Source: Parapedobacter sp. SGR-10 (GTDB lineage: Bacteria > Bacteroidota > Bacteroidia > Sphingobacteriales > Sphingobacteriaceae). From it: a stretch of 64,000 nt of DNA. Of this stretch, positions 23,407 to 32,598 are shown in pieces. Under the pieces are notes generated by a model. It did no database searches. It had not been told where the DNA came from and saw nothing but the letters and a program-made list of their open reading frames with translations. The translations under genes and the position numbers were made by a program. The number at the start of each line of letters is the position of its first letter. Position 1 is the stretch's first letter. The stretch lies in contig NZ_JAAJTJ010000002.1 in NCBI RefSeq assembly GCF_011030405.1, forward strand, positions 310,001 to 374,000. Reading direction: 5' to 3'.

Positions 23407-25585
23407 GGCTTCCTATGGTTTTATTTTTGTTAAAAGATTGGGGTAGTTTTTTATTCAATTTGGAATAAGGAATCAATGCGGGTAAAAGAGCTGTATTTTT
23501 ACCGATGTTGTGCGGATAGAACGTGTCGATCTTTCCGGTCTCATAGAAGTTGGAGTTCTCGATCTTGATATCATGGTATCTAAACTCGCGACATTCTATG
23601 CTCCTGCCTCCCTGCCCAGATTGATAGATATTGTTGTAGGCAAAACGGATAAACTGTGGACCGATCAATCGTATAGCGGCACCTTGTTCTTTGTTGTCTA
23701 CTTCGTTGAAGGTGCAATGATAGATCTCCACGAATGGGCCGGTCGTGCTTTCGTCGTTGCCGCCACGGTAAATATCAATAGCGCTACCTAGGATATTGGA
23801 AAAAATGCAATCTTGAATAAGTGCATTTTCTACATTATAGATACCTTTATCCTCTTTTTCAGCATTGAAGGCTATGCCTGTTCCGGAAATATTGTAGAAA
23901 AAGCAGTTTTTGACGATGAGTGAATCGGCAAAGGAGGATTTTTCAGCCTTAATACCAGCAAAGGAACTTTCGTTGAAATCGGTAAATGTACAGTTCTTGA
24001 CAGTCAGTTGATAACTTTGCAATACGCCCGCTTTGTCTGTACTGATGCCTGCACCTACATTGCCATAGCTCTCAAATGTGCCGAGGAAGTGGAAGTTTGC
24101 GATATGCAAGGATCCGCCGTTGGTGATGAGGATAAAAGCAGGCATAGATTTGAAGGAATTGCTGACAAAGGTATAAGGTTGGGTTGCTATCAGGGCGATA
24201 GGCTTGTTGATTTTTAGGGGTTCTTTCAAGCTGATATGCGTATGATTCAGTTGTAGTAGGAGCGTATCATTGGCATGAGCGTCGTCAAGATATTGTTGTA
24301 GGTGTGCGGCATCGGTCACCAGATGTTTCACTGGCTTTATCGATCCGTCTACTTGTTTCCGTACAGCCAGAGAACTGCCAAAACGATCAGACGGCATGGC
24401 TTTGTTTGTGTATTGATCGGTAAATTTGTTATTCTGGAATATAATACCACCGTCGTTGGTATTGATATACCATTCTTTAGGGTAATGAACAAAGGAGTTG
24501 TCGCGGAAAGTAATGTTTTGAGGTGCTACAGAACGTTCGTTGTCATTCCCTGCACCAAAGACCAGGATTTCGGAATCCACAAAGGTATTGTCAAAGATCT
24601 CCACGTCCTTGACGGGCATATAACGATTGATCAACGAATTGGGGACACCGTTCATAATGGCGAGTGGTGCTCTGAACCCTTTTCCCCGTAGGTTTTTTAA
24701 GGTATTGTTTTTGATGGTATGGCCAGAGTTGACGATGCGGATTCCTCCTGTTTCTTTTTTGAAATTACCGTCAAAGAGGTTTCCATCGACGACATTGTGG
24801 TCACCGTGGCGCAGTACAATGGATCCTTCGCACTCCCAGAAAACATTGCGGGCGATATAATTGCTGCCGGATTTGATGGAGACGATCTCGGTTTCTCCCG
24901 AGCAGTGCTCAAAATAGTTGTCTATCAGTTGCGTATTCGAATCGTAGATCGAGTATCGGGACACACCAAAGCGCATGGTTTCACCTCCATTGGAACCCAA
25001 TCGATACCTGTTCTTGAAATGGTTGTGCCGGATGGTATGAAAATTTTGTTGGCTTTTTTCATCCTCTATCTCTACGATAAGCATGGGGCCGGAATTGATC
25101 TTTCCGTCAAATGTACACTTGGTCACCGTATTATGTTTGCCATAGAGAACCACCCAATTATCGTTGTCAAATCGATGGGGTTTGTTGTAATGGTCGATGA
25201 CAAAATTTTCTATAGTACAGTGGTTGGCAAGGTTGTCCTGGCTTGTCCGGAACCGGATAAGATACTTGTCGGGAGCCTGTCCGCGCCGGAAATAGAAATT
25301 CCGGATGTGTAGATATTCGCCACCGATGGAAAGGGAAGATATTCCTTCTATAAACAGGGCTTGGTTATCTGCGGTCGTGATCAGTATAGGATGTTCTTTG
25401 TTTCCTTTGCCGGAGACTTTGAGCTTCACGTCTTTCCAGGGCGATGTGTTGTCGATGATGATCTTGTCTCCGGGAGCGGCATTCTTCACAGCTTTTTCCA
25501 GTTCTTGTGGTGTGGTGACAGCTATCTCCTTGCCCCATAAGAGTACGGGGAGGATGAAAAGTAAGCTGCATATAATATTTTTCAT
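23393..25585 (-). CDS. PL6 family alginate lyase, two-domain
   Basis: This 730-aa protein has a signal peptide (M-K-N-I-I-C-S-L, to about W-G-K). It has an N-terminal PL6 beta-helix (20-400) with G-S-N-G-G-E-T-M-R-F near 198-207 and the catalytic pair K238 and R259. A second beta-helix at about 410-730 is the layout of AlyGC-type exolytic enzymes, where the second domain helps form the dimer. The ATG at 25,585 is used; the frame is open for 43 more codons upstream but these lack family likeness and would overlap the previous gene. It precedes the smaller PL6 gene with 14-bp overlap. Likely degrades poly-guluronate or mixed alginate. Confidence 0.88.
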   Translation of the reverse strand: MKNIICSLLFILPVLLWGKEIAVTTPQELEKAVKNAAPGDKIIIDNTSPWKDVKLKVSGKGNKEHPILITTADNQALFIEGISSLSIGGEYLHIRNFYFRRGQAPDKYLIRFRTSQDNLANHCTIENFVIDHYNKPHRFDNDNWVVLYGKHNTVTKCTFDGKINSGPMLIVEIEDEKSQQNFHTIRHNHFKNRYRLGSNGGETMRFGVSRYSIYDSNTQLIDNYFEHCSGETEIVSIKSGSNYIARNVFWECEGSIVLRHGDHNVVDGNLFDGNFKKETGGIRIVNSGHTIKNNTLKNLRGKGFRAPLAIMNGVPNSLINRYMPVKDVEIFDNTFVDSEILVFGAGNDNERSVAPQNITFRDNSFVHYPKEWYINTNDGGIIFQNNKFTDQYTNKAMPSDRFGSSLAVRKQVDGSIKPVKHLVTDAAHLQQYLDDAHANDTLLLQLNHTHISLKEPLKINKPIALIATQPYTFVSNSFKSMPAFILITNGGSLHIANFHFLGTFESYGNVGAGISTDKAGVLQSYQLTVKNCTFTDFNESSFAGIKAEKSSFADSLIVKNCFFYNISGTGIAFNAEKEDKGIYNVENALIQDCIFSNILGSAIDIYRGGNDESTTGPFVEIYHCTFNEVDNKEQGAAIRLIGPQFIRFAYNNIYQSGQGGRSIECREFRYHDIKIENSNFYETGKIDTFYPHNIGKNTALLPALIPYSKLNKKLPQSFNKNKTIGSHELL

Positions 25586-25621
25586 ACTGTGCTTTTTAAA
25601 AGTTATTTCGGCCTTTTTAAA

Positions 25622-25652
25622 GTCCGTAGACATCTTGCGGAAGTCTACGGAC
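25622..25652. repeat. Hairpin between the SusE-position gene and PL6
   Basis: Perfect 10-bp arms gtccgtagac/gtctacggac with an 11-nt loop lie in the only sizeable gap of the downstream half of the locus (103 bp). No strong T-run follows on the minus strand. It may stabilise or separate transcript segments. A perfect palindrome GCACACGTGTGC lies next to it at 25,667-25,678. Confidence 0.65.
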
Positions 25653-25688
25653 AGGAAGGAATCTAAGCACACGTGTGCCTTCTTAAAT

Positions 25689-26966
25689 CTAATCCTTCGG
25701 CACCAGCAAATCAAATGTTACGGTAGACTGATTGCCATTCGAATTCACGTTCTTAATACGCAATAATACGTTGATGGTTTTGTCCGGGTTGGGTATTCTA
25801 GCCCATATCAGGTAGGCCGTTTCGACATTGAACTGACCGGAACTTGTTCCAAGACGTGGTGCACCTGAACTGGGAAGACTTATGCCAGTAAAAAAACCAT
25901 CATCCAAACTAGGGATATTGTTCGTGTTGTAAGCATCATAAATAGCACTCTGTGTCGAATTCGTCGGATCCAACACCCTAAAGAGTGTCGCTGTCCAACC
26001 GGTAACCGGAATAGTGGGTGCATATTGTGCACCGTTGCACCGATAATTACCGATTACACCACCCGAATTCGTCGGCGCATAGAAGGTAGGCCCATTACTT
26101 GTATTATAGAAAAAGAAAGAGATACTTGTCTCGTAGTTTGCAAAATTGCACGGGCCTATCAATTGATAAGTAGGTAGTATAATCGCACTGTTGTCGAATG
26201 TGACAGTAGTGGTACCTTGTGCACTCATGGTTACATCTTTGTATATGTCGTACGGCAATACAGGTATGCTGATCACAGCTTCTGTTTGCAAGTCGTATCC
26301 ATCGTACAGTACCAGTTTGAGATTGGCCGTGTTCGGCCGATACGTGTAGTCGTACACAAAGCTATATTGTTGATCATTGTTGACCGTGACCTCATGTACT
26401 TTGACGAATGTGCCTTGATAATCATCATACAGTTCTATTTTGGTAATGCCGTTTTGGGACAATGCCGTAGCGGTCACGTGTACGATGTCGTTCTCGTCCG
26501 GCTCCAAAGAAGAAGGTACGTTTTCCCATTTCGGTGTAGGCGGGGTAAAGCTCTGTATGCTGATAAAGGCTTGGTCTGAACTATTGTCTGCACGTTTGAT
26601 CATCAACTTGAGACCCGACACATTTTCCATAGGGATATTGGCGAATTTTGTACCCTCTATGGCGAAATCGAGATTGCGCTTGTCGTCCAGATCTTTAGTG
26701 TACAGGATGCTTAATAAAGAATCGGCTTTGCCCTCACGGATCAGATAAGTGTATATCCAACTGATGTCTTTTTGTGCCGTGATCTTTGCTTGGATATTGG
26801 CATCCGGACTTAATTGTTTGGTGGCTATATTGTAGGTATAGCTTTTTGTTTCGACGACGTCGGCTGCACCTTTATCGTTAGCAATCAGATCATCCGGTGA
26901 TTTGCTACAGGCATTCATGCTATACATGAAGCCGAATACGAGTAAGATATTAAATAATGTTTTCAT
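25689..26966 (-). CDS. Surface lipoprotein in the SusE/SusF position
   Basis: This 425-aa protein has a lipoprotein signal peptide (S-M-N-A-C20-S-K-S). The mature part is beta-rich, with at least one Ig-like domain (about 150-240) and a C-terminal domain rich in Asn, Tyr and Trp that could bind glycan. Position directly after susD (12-bp gap) in a polysaccharide locus suggests an outer-membrane glycan-binding protein (SGBP), here for alginate. No sequence family was recognised. Confidence 0.72.
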   Translation of the reverse strand: MKTLFNILLVFGFMYSMNACSKSPDDLIANDKGAADVVETKSYTYNIATKQLSPDANIQAKITAQKDISWIYTYLIREGKADSLLSILYTKDLDDKRNLDFAIEGTKFANIPMENVSGLKLMIKRADNSSDQAFISIQSFTPPTPKWENVPSSLEPDENDIVHVTATALSQNGITKIELYDDYQGTFVKVHEVTVNNDQQYSFVYDYTYRPNTANLKLVLYDGYDLQTEAVISIPVLPYDIYKDVTMSAQGTTTVTFDNSAIILPTYQLIGPCNFANYETSISFFFYNTSNGPTFYAPTNSGGVIGNYRCNGAQYAPTIPVTGWTATLFRVLDPTNSTQSAIYDAYNTNNIPSLDDGFFTGISLPSSGAPRLGTSSGQFNVETAYLIWARIPNPDKTINVLLRIKNVNSNGNQSTVTFDLLVPKD

Positions 26967-26978
26967 GATAATGATGGT

Positions 26979-28556
26979 TTAATATCCGGGATTTTGTTCC
27001 AGTTCCAATTGATTGTTTGTGGTGATCTCTCTCAATGGTATAGGGAGCAGTAACCGGTCATTCGTCACTTTGGCTTGTAGATCCGGTAGAGGTATCTCGG
27101 GTTTTATGAGACCGTAATGTGCTTCATATTCATCGGCAAAATGCTGCTGGAGCACGGTGATGGCTTTGCCGAACCGTACCAGATCGAAGAAACGTTGGTT
27201 TTCAAAGGCCAATTCCAGTTTTCTTTCGTTCAATAGGGCATCTATAAAGCTGTTTTCATCCGTGATACTGTTGTTTCCTGCTAAAGGATATTTGAAAAAA
27301 CGGGAAGAGAAAGCCGAGGTCCCATCGTAATCTACTGCTCCTGCACGTTCTCGGATCTGGTTGATGATCCGGACAGATTCACCGTCAGCACCGTCAAAGC
27401 CTTGGGCTTCTGCTTTCATGAGTAATACATCGGCATAGCGGAGGACGGGAAAGTCGTTTTCGGCATCGTACCTTGTCATGACTGCCGACAGGTATTTTCT
27501 GACATAAGGTTTTGTCGGGCTGTATATCGCGAGGTTATTGGCATAGCGTTGATCCTTGTCTGTGCTATGGGCGATCGAATACATGCTCATGGCGTGGTTG
27601 GTCGGAAAATTGAATCCATCGCCATCGTTGTTGACCACAGCAGAACCTGAGCCTGTCGGTGCAAAAAGATTGGCAAAGGGCGAACCCAGCCCAAACCCAC
27701 CTGCTTTGTACCGCACGGCAAAAATGATCTCGGCACTCATCTCGTTGCCTATGGAGAACACATCACTGTAACTGTCCAATAGGCGGTGTCCACTAGTGTT
27801 TATGATCTCATTCAGTTCATTCAATGCTTCAGCTTTCTTTCCCAAAGTCAGGTACACCTTGGCGAGCAATGCTCTTGCGGCCCAATGCGTTGCCCGACCA
27901 AGATCATTTTGATTTTGGTTCTGGTATTGCGTTGCTGGGAGGTACTGTGCGGCGGCAGTCAGATCTTGGCTGATCAAGGAATAGACGTCCTCGAGTGTAT
28001 TGTAGTTCTTGGCCTTGGCCGTATTGGGATCTACGGGCTCAGTCACCATAAAGATGTTGCCAAATAGCCGGACCATATTGAAATAATGGTAAGCGCGTAG
28101 GAACAATGCTTCTCCGACGACTTGCTTCCATTCGCTCTCGGTCATATTGGTATTCCTATTGATCTGATGATTGCCATCGCGGTAGTACACACCCAGATTG
28201 GTGAGCAGGTAGTTGATGGCACGGATATTACGGTATGTGTTGATCCAATAGGTATACACCTCGTTGTGGTCTGCATTTAGCGTAAACATGTCGAGCTCGT
28301 TTTGTTCCAGTCGAGGGACGGCACTTGTATTGGGCACCCCCTGTAAGGACAGATCCGACCGTAGTTCGGTCATCATCCATTCATTGTGTAAAGGTGCGTG
28401 CATTCCTTGGTAACAACCTGTAAGGGCCGTATTGGCTTCTTTGTAGTTTCGGTAGAAGGCTCCTGCACCAACATTGGAAATAGGGTCGATGTCGATGATC
28501 CTCTCGCAAGAAGTGAGCGACATAAACAATATGCTGATAAAGAATATTCTTTTCAT
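26979..28556 (-). CDS. SusD/RagB-family outer-membrane lipoprotein
   Basis: This 525-aa protein has a lipobox at S-L-T-S-C17 and a TPR-rich helical SusD fold. Typical features are the N-terminal I-D-I-D-P-I-S-N and G-A-F-Y-R-N stretches, W-I-N-T-Y-R-N-I-R-A-I-N-Y, and the C-terminal R-R/F-D-L-V-R-F-G-K and P-I-P-L-R-E-I blocks. It forms the lid of the SusCD importer and binds oligosaccharides at the cell surface. It lies 11 bp after susC and 12 bp before the SusE-position gene. In this locus the ligand is probably alginate oligomers. Confidence 0.94.
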   Translation of the reverse strand: MKRIFFISILFMSLTSCERIIDIDPISNVGAGAFYRNYKEANTALTGCYQGMHAPLHNEWMMTELRSDLSLQGVPNTSAVPRLEQNELDMFTLNADHNEVYTYWINTYRNIRAINYLLTNLGVYYRDGNHQINRNTNMTESEWKQVVGEALFLRAYHYFNMVRLFGNIFMVTEPVDPNTAKAKNYNTLEDVYSLISQDLTAAAQYLPATQYQNQNQNDLGRATHWAARALLAKVYLTLGKKAEALNELNEIINTSGHRLLDSYSDVFSIGNEMSAEIIFAVRYKAGGFGLGSPFANLFAPTGSGSAVVNNDGDGFNFPTNHAMSMYSIAHSTDKDQRYANNLAIYSPTKPYVRKYLSAVMTRYDAENDFPVLRYADVLLMKAEAQGFDGADGESVRIINQIRERAGAVDYDGTSAFSSRFFKYPLAGNNSITDENSFIDALLNERKLELAFENQRFFDLVRFGKAITVLQQHFADEYEAHYGLIKPEIPLPDLQAKVTNDRLLLPIPLREITTNNQLELEQNPGY

Positions 28557-28567
28557 GGCAATATGAT

Positions 28568-31500
28568 TTAAAAATTAAAGTCTAATCCAAACATATACGT
28601 ACGCATCAAGGGGAATGCTCCTCGTTGATAGCCGCTTATCAAAGGATTGTTGTAATCTCCCGAAATGGTACGGGCTTCTGGATTGATGCCTCTATATCCC
28701 TTGCCCATAAAATAGAGCAGGTTTTCACCGGAGGCATAAAGACGGAGGGCCTTGACGCCGATCTTGCTGAGCGCTTTTTGTTTGAATGTATAGCCCAAAA
28801 TCACCGAGCGGAGGGATGCATACGAAGCATCTTCGACCACGTAATCGGTCAGCATCCAATTGATTCCGTTGGTGAGGTAAGGTGTTTTGCCGTCGCCCGG
28901 ATGCATTTCGCTCAACCATCTGTTTTCTACGATTGCCCGATTGAAGCGTTTGGATTCGTTATAGTTGTGATCTCCATTGATCAGTTGGCCTCCTTTTGCT
29001 CCTTGCAATAGAAAACTTAGGTCGAAGTTTTTGTATTTCATCGTATTGGTAATACCCCAGGTGAAGTCCGGAAATGGGTTGCCAATGATGGTACGGTCAT
29101 TTTGGTCGATGATATTATTGTTGTCCACGTCGACGATCTTCAGACCTCCGGGGACAAGGTAGTTGCTGAGATTGGTGGTGAGACCATTGTCCACAGCTTC
29201 GTCTATCTGTGCCTGCGATAGCCATACGCCATCGGTTTTGTATCCGAAAAACTGTATTGAAGGTTGTCCGATATTTGCCGCGTACACCTCGTTGCGTTCG
29301 CCAAAGCTGTACTGGAACGGTTCACCTCCCAATTCGGTCAACGTATTGCGGTTATGACTGATGTTGAGGTTGGTCGTCCATTCAAAGTTGGTATTGTGGA
29401 TGTTTTTTGTTGTCAATTCCACTTCTACTCCTTTGTTTTTGACTCTTCCGGCATTATTGATGTATTCGTTGGAGCCACTGAATGCCATCGTGGCTTGATT
29501 ATAAAGTAAGCGGTCTGTTTTGGAACTGTAGTACTCTACGGTGAGGTTGATGCGGTTGCGCAGAAAAGCAGCATCTATACCTGTATTGGACTCAAAGGTA
29601 CGTTCCCAAGTGATACTTGGGTTTGCCAGCAATTCGCCGTTGGGTGAAAGCCCCAGATTGACATTGCCCGTACCCGTACCAAAAGAATAGTTTGCCGGAT
29701 ACATCAGATCTTGGAAGGCAAAGCTGTTGATCCTGTTGTTTCCGGTAGCACCATAGCTGGAGCGGATTTTTAGAGAGTTCAGCCAGGAAATACCTTTCAT
29801 AAAACTTTCGTCCGACAACATCCATCCGGCGGATATCGATGGAAAACTGCCGTATTTCTGTCCTTTGTAAAAGTAAGAGCTTCCATCAACACGATAAGAT
29901 ACAGCGAGCATGTACTTGTTGTCAAAATCGTAAGTGATCCGCCCCAGGTAGGATAGCAAGCCGATTTGATCTTTCAGCGTATAGGTCAGTTCTTGATCGA
30001 TCTGACCCGCTTGGTTCAAGGTTTTGAAGTCTTCGGTAGGAAAATCCCTGCCCACCATATTGTCATCGTCAATCCAGGTCTGCTGTGTGGTGAAACCTAG
30101 CAAACCGGTAAAATTGTGCTGACGGATTTTTTTGGTATAGTTGAGGGTATTTTCCCAAAGGATGTCTTTGTAATGCCTGTTAAAGAGGGTTGCTTGGTTG
30201 ACGGCTCCATCCTGTCTGGCATCACTTTGTACAAACGTCCGGTTTTGCGTGATGTTGTAATATCCGCCGATAGAGGTCTTGAATATCAGATTTTTGATGA
30301 TCTCATAGTCCAGGTCCATGCTACCGAGTACGCGATAGTTTAGCCGAGTGTTGTCCGTTCTATTGGCGATGGATAGCGGTGTGTTATTGGTCGTATTCCA
30401 AGGATCAATTGTGCCTGTGCTGGTCCATAGCTGTCCGTCCGGCATATAGCCAGAGTAGCTTATACCGTTAAAATGTCTTGCCTGTGCGTAGTCACCGGCT
30501 TTTATGTCAGCCCATTGTGGGTTCTGGTTGACAAATGCAGCCGAAAACTCGGTGTGGTATGCCGGTACGTAGGAGAACCACCGGTAGTAGTCGGTATAGT
30601 TGACCCCGGGTCTAGTCGTGCTGGAATAGGAGGGGTTGATGTTGAAATTGAGTTTGACTTTGGGACTGAGTATGGTATTTACTTTGGAGCGGATAGACAT
30701 CTTGTCGTTTTTGCTGTAACGCATGGCTCCGTTGTCCGTTTGGGCATTTCCGGTGAGGAAATATTTTACTTCTTTTTTACCACCGGACAACCCAATTTGG
30801 ATATTACTGATCGTGGCATCCTGTAGGCCCAGTTGTTGCCAATCGGTAGGCTGTCCGATGACCTGGGTCTCGATGACATATTGTGCACGTTCGTTGTTGT
30901 TGAACAGGTTTTTTCTGTTGGCCGGTACACTAGGGTCACTTTCACGCAAGGCAGCTTCTTCGTACATCAGATTGGCATATTCTGTCATCGTCATGATGGG
31001 GTGCAGCTTCAATGTGTTTCTGATTCCGGTATAGGCTTTGACAGTGTAGCGCGGGCGGTCAGGGATACCGGATTTGGTCGTGATCAGGATCACTCCGTTT
31101 GCTGCACGAGAGCCGTAGATGGCGGCGGAGGCAGCATCTTTCAATACTTCAATGGATTCGACATCCTGTGGATTGACAAAAGATAGTCCGTCCGGCACGG
31201 GGTAGCCGTCTATCACGACAAGAGGAGAAGTATTTGTGCTGATGGAATTGAATCCCCTGACCCGTACGACGGGCTCGGCGCCAACTTCGGAGGTAACATT
31301 TTGAATGGTTACACCAGCGATTTTCCCGATCAAGGCATTATCTAGCCGGGAGGTCGGTATTTCATCCAGATTGGTATTGACCAACTTGCTGATCGAACCC
31401 GTGACAGATGATTTTTTCTGTGTACCGTATCCGATCACAATGACTTCGTCGATTTCCCTGGCTTTGGGCCGGAGGGAGATGACAAGATTCTCGGCATTGG

Positions 31501-31762
31501 TGATTTGTTTGGCATAGGATGTGTATCCTACGGCAGACACCTGTACGATCTTCCCTCTTTCTACACGTATTTCGAATTTGCCATCCTTGTTTGTTTGTAC
31601 AGCCTGTTTGCTGTCCTTTATTCCTATGGTGGCACCTACTAGCGGGCGACCCAGCGAATCGACAACTTCACCTGTGACTTTTACCTTGGTCTGTCCGTGT
31701 ACGGTAGCGGACAGTAAGGAGAATAGCAAGGTGAATAACACGATGTGTATCGATGTTCTCAT
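28568..31762 (-). CDS. SusC/RagA-family TonB-dependent transporter
   Basis: This 1064-aa outer-membrane protein has a signal peptide (ends V-H-G-Q), a carboxypeptidase-D regulatory-like domain (25-110), the TonB box region D-E-V-I-V-I-G-Y-G, a plug domain and a 22-strand barrel that ends with an aromatic residue (F-N-F). With SusD it takes up large oligosaccharides using TonB energy. It is preceded by a 72-bp gap that contains a hairpin, the largest gap in the upstream part of the locus. Substrate is inferred as alginate oligosaccharide from neighbours. Confidence 0.95.
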   Translation of the reverse strand: MRTSIHIVLFTLLFSLLSATVHGQTKVKVTGEVVDSLGRPLVGATIGIKDSKQAVQTNKDGKFEIRVERGKIVQVSAVGYTSYAKQITNAENLVISLRPKAREIDEVIVIGYGTQKKSSVTGSISKLVNTNLDEIPTSRLDNALIGKIAGVTIQNVTSEVGAEPVVRVRGFNSISTNTSPLVVIDGYPVPDGLSFVNPQDVESIEVLKDAASAAIYGSRAANGVILITTKSGIPDRPRYTVKAYTGIRNTLKLHPIMTMTEYANLMYEEAALRESDPSVPANRKNLFNNNERAQYVIETQVIGQPTDWQQLGLQDATISNIQIGLSGGKKEVKYFLTGNAQTDNGAMRYSKNDKMSIRSKVNTILSPKVKLNFNINPSYSSTTRPGVNYTDYYRWFSYVPAYHTEFSAAFVNQNPQWADIKAGDYAQARHFNGISYSGYMPDGQLWTSTGTIDPWNTTNNTPLSIANRTDNTRLNYRVLGSMDLDYEIIKNLIFKTSIGGYYNITQNRTFVQSDARQDGAVNQATLFNRHYKDILWENTLNYTKKIRQHNFTGLLGFTTQQTWIDDDNMVGRDFPTEDFKTLNQAGQIDQELTYTLKDQIGLLSYLGRITYDFDNKYMLAVSYRVDGSSYFYKGQKYGSFPSISAGWMLSDESFMKGISWLNSLKIRSSYGATGNNRINSFAFQDLMYPANYSFGTGTGNVNLGLSPNGELLANPSITWERTFESNTGIDAAFLRNRINLTVEYYSSKTDRLLYNQATMAFSGSNEYINNAGRVKNKGVEVELTTKNIHNTNFEWTTNLNISHNRNTLTELGGEPFQYSFGERNEVYAANIGQPSIQFFGYKTDGVWLSQAQIDEAVDNGLTTNLSNYLVPGGLKIVDVDNNNIIDQNDRTIIGNPFPDFTWGITNTMKYKNFDLSFLLQGAKGGQLINGDHNYNESKRFNRAIVENRWLSEMHPGDGKTPYLTNGINWMLTDYVVEDASYASLRSVILGYTFKQKALSKIGVKALRLYASGENLLYFMGKGYRGINPEARTISGDYNNPLISGYQRGAFPLMRTYMFGLDFNF

Positions 31763-31788
31763 GATATTTTGGTTTATAATATTTAGAT

Positions 31789-31821
31789 AGCAAATGGACG
31801 TTGGTTAGGTGTCCATTTGCT
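31789..31821. repeat. Hairpin between SDR and susC genes
   Basis: Perfect 11-bp arms agcaaatggac/gtccatttgct with an 11-nt loop containing ttggttagg. A T-run follows on the plus strand only, so on the minus-strand transcript it is preceded by A7 and not followed by U. It may be a processing site or a partial terminator that sets SusC levels apart from the catabolic genes. Confidence 0.65.
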
Positions 31822-31834
31822 GTTTTTTTCTGTA

Positions 31835-32587
31835 TTATGAAAAACTCAATCCTCCGTTGATATCTACATTTGTACCGGTGACGAAGCTAGCTTCGTCGGA
31901 TGCCAAATATACTACCAGATCGGCCACTTCCTTTGCCTGCCCTTCACGCCGCAGTGGAGTGGCATTTGCCGTATTGGTACGTGCTTCGGGTTTGGTAAAT
32001 GTATCGTGGAATGTGGTGGCGATCATGCCGGGAGCAACGGCATTGACACGGATACCTTTGGGACCGAGCTCTTTGGCCAAAGCACGTGTATATGTCATCA
32101 ACGCTCCTTTGGAGGTCGCATAAGCTGATGCACCTGCTCCACCGCCGTCACGTCCAGCCAAGGAAGACAAATTGACGATGGCTCCTCCTTGAGGCATATA
32201 AGGCAGTGTGTTTTTTACAGCCAAAAACACACTGGTGAGATTGAGATCAAGGACATAATGCCAAAAGTCTTCGTCCATTTCTTCCGTTGTTTTGCGTGCG
32301 ACAAGGCCTCCGGCTACATTGACCAATACATCAATCTGCGAACCGTATTGGTTGACAGCAGATTGTACGAGGTTTTCGATATCTTCCCGTTTGGTCATAT
32401 CGCCCTTCACGGCGATGGCTTCGCCTCCGGCTTCTTTGATCAATCGCAGGGTCTCTTTGGCGTTGTCTTCATTTCCAAAATAATTGACAACGACTTTGGC
32501 ACCTTCTCGCGCCAATTTAAGAGATACTTCTCTGCCGATATCTCTTGCTCCTCCTGTTACGATTGCGACTTTGTTTTTAAGTTTCAT
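31835..32587 (-). CDS. SDR oxidoreductase, probable DEH reductase
   Basis: This 250-aa classical short-chain dehydrogenase has T11-G-G-A-R-D-I-G18 nucleotide-binding motif, the catalytic serine at S141/S142, Y156 and K160 (S-A-Y-A-T-S-K). In alginate loci such enzymes reduce DEH (4-deoxy-L-erythro-5-hexoseulose uronate) to KDG with NAD(P)H. The ATG at 32,587 starts M-K-L-K-N-K-V-A-I-V, the normal family start; 41 further open codons upstream overlap the MFS gene and are not used. Cytoplasmic. Substrate is inferred from context; SDR sequences alone do not fix it. Confidence 0.85.
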   Translation of the reverse strand: MKLKNKVAIVTGGARDIGREVSLKLAREGAKVVVNYFGNEDNAKETLRLIKEAGGEAIAVKGDMTKREDIENLVQSAVNQYGSQIDVLVNVAGGLVARKTTEEMDEDFWHYVLDLNLTSVFLAVKNTLPYMPQGGAIVNLSSLAGRDGGGAGASAYATSKGALMTYTRALAKELGPKGIRVNAVAPGMIATTFHDTFTKPEARTNTANATPLRREGQAKEVADLVVYLASDEASFVTGTNVDINGGLSFS

Positions 32588-32598
32588 GGTATAAAATT

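Noticed and set aside
25586..25714. N-terminal extension of the two-domain PL6 gene
   Set aside because: It overlaps the preceding gene and contains no signal peptide; M-K-N-I-I-C-S at 25,585 gives a clear one.
31800..31811. GntR operator in front of susC
   Set aside because: Only a half-site (ttggttagg) is present in the loop of a hairpin; the partner half is missing.
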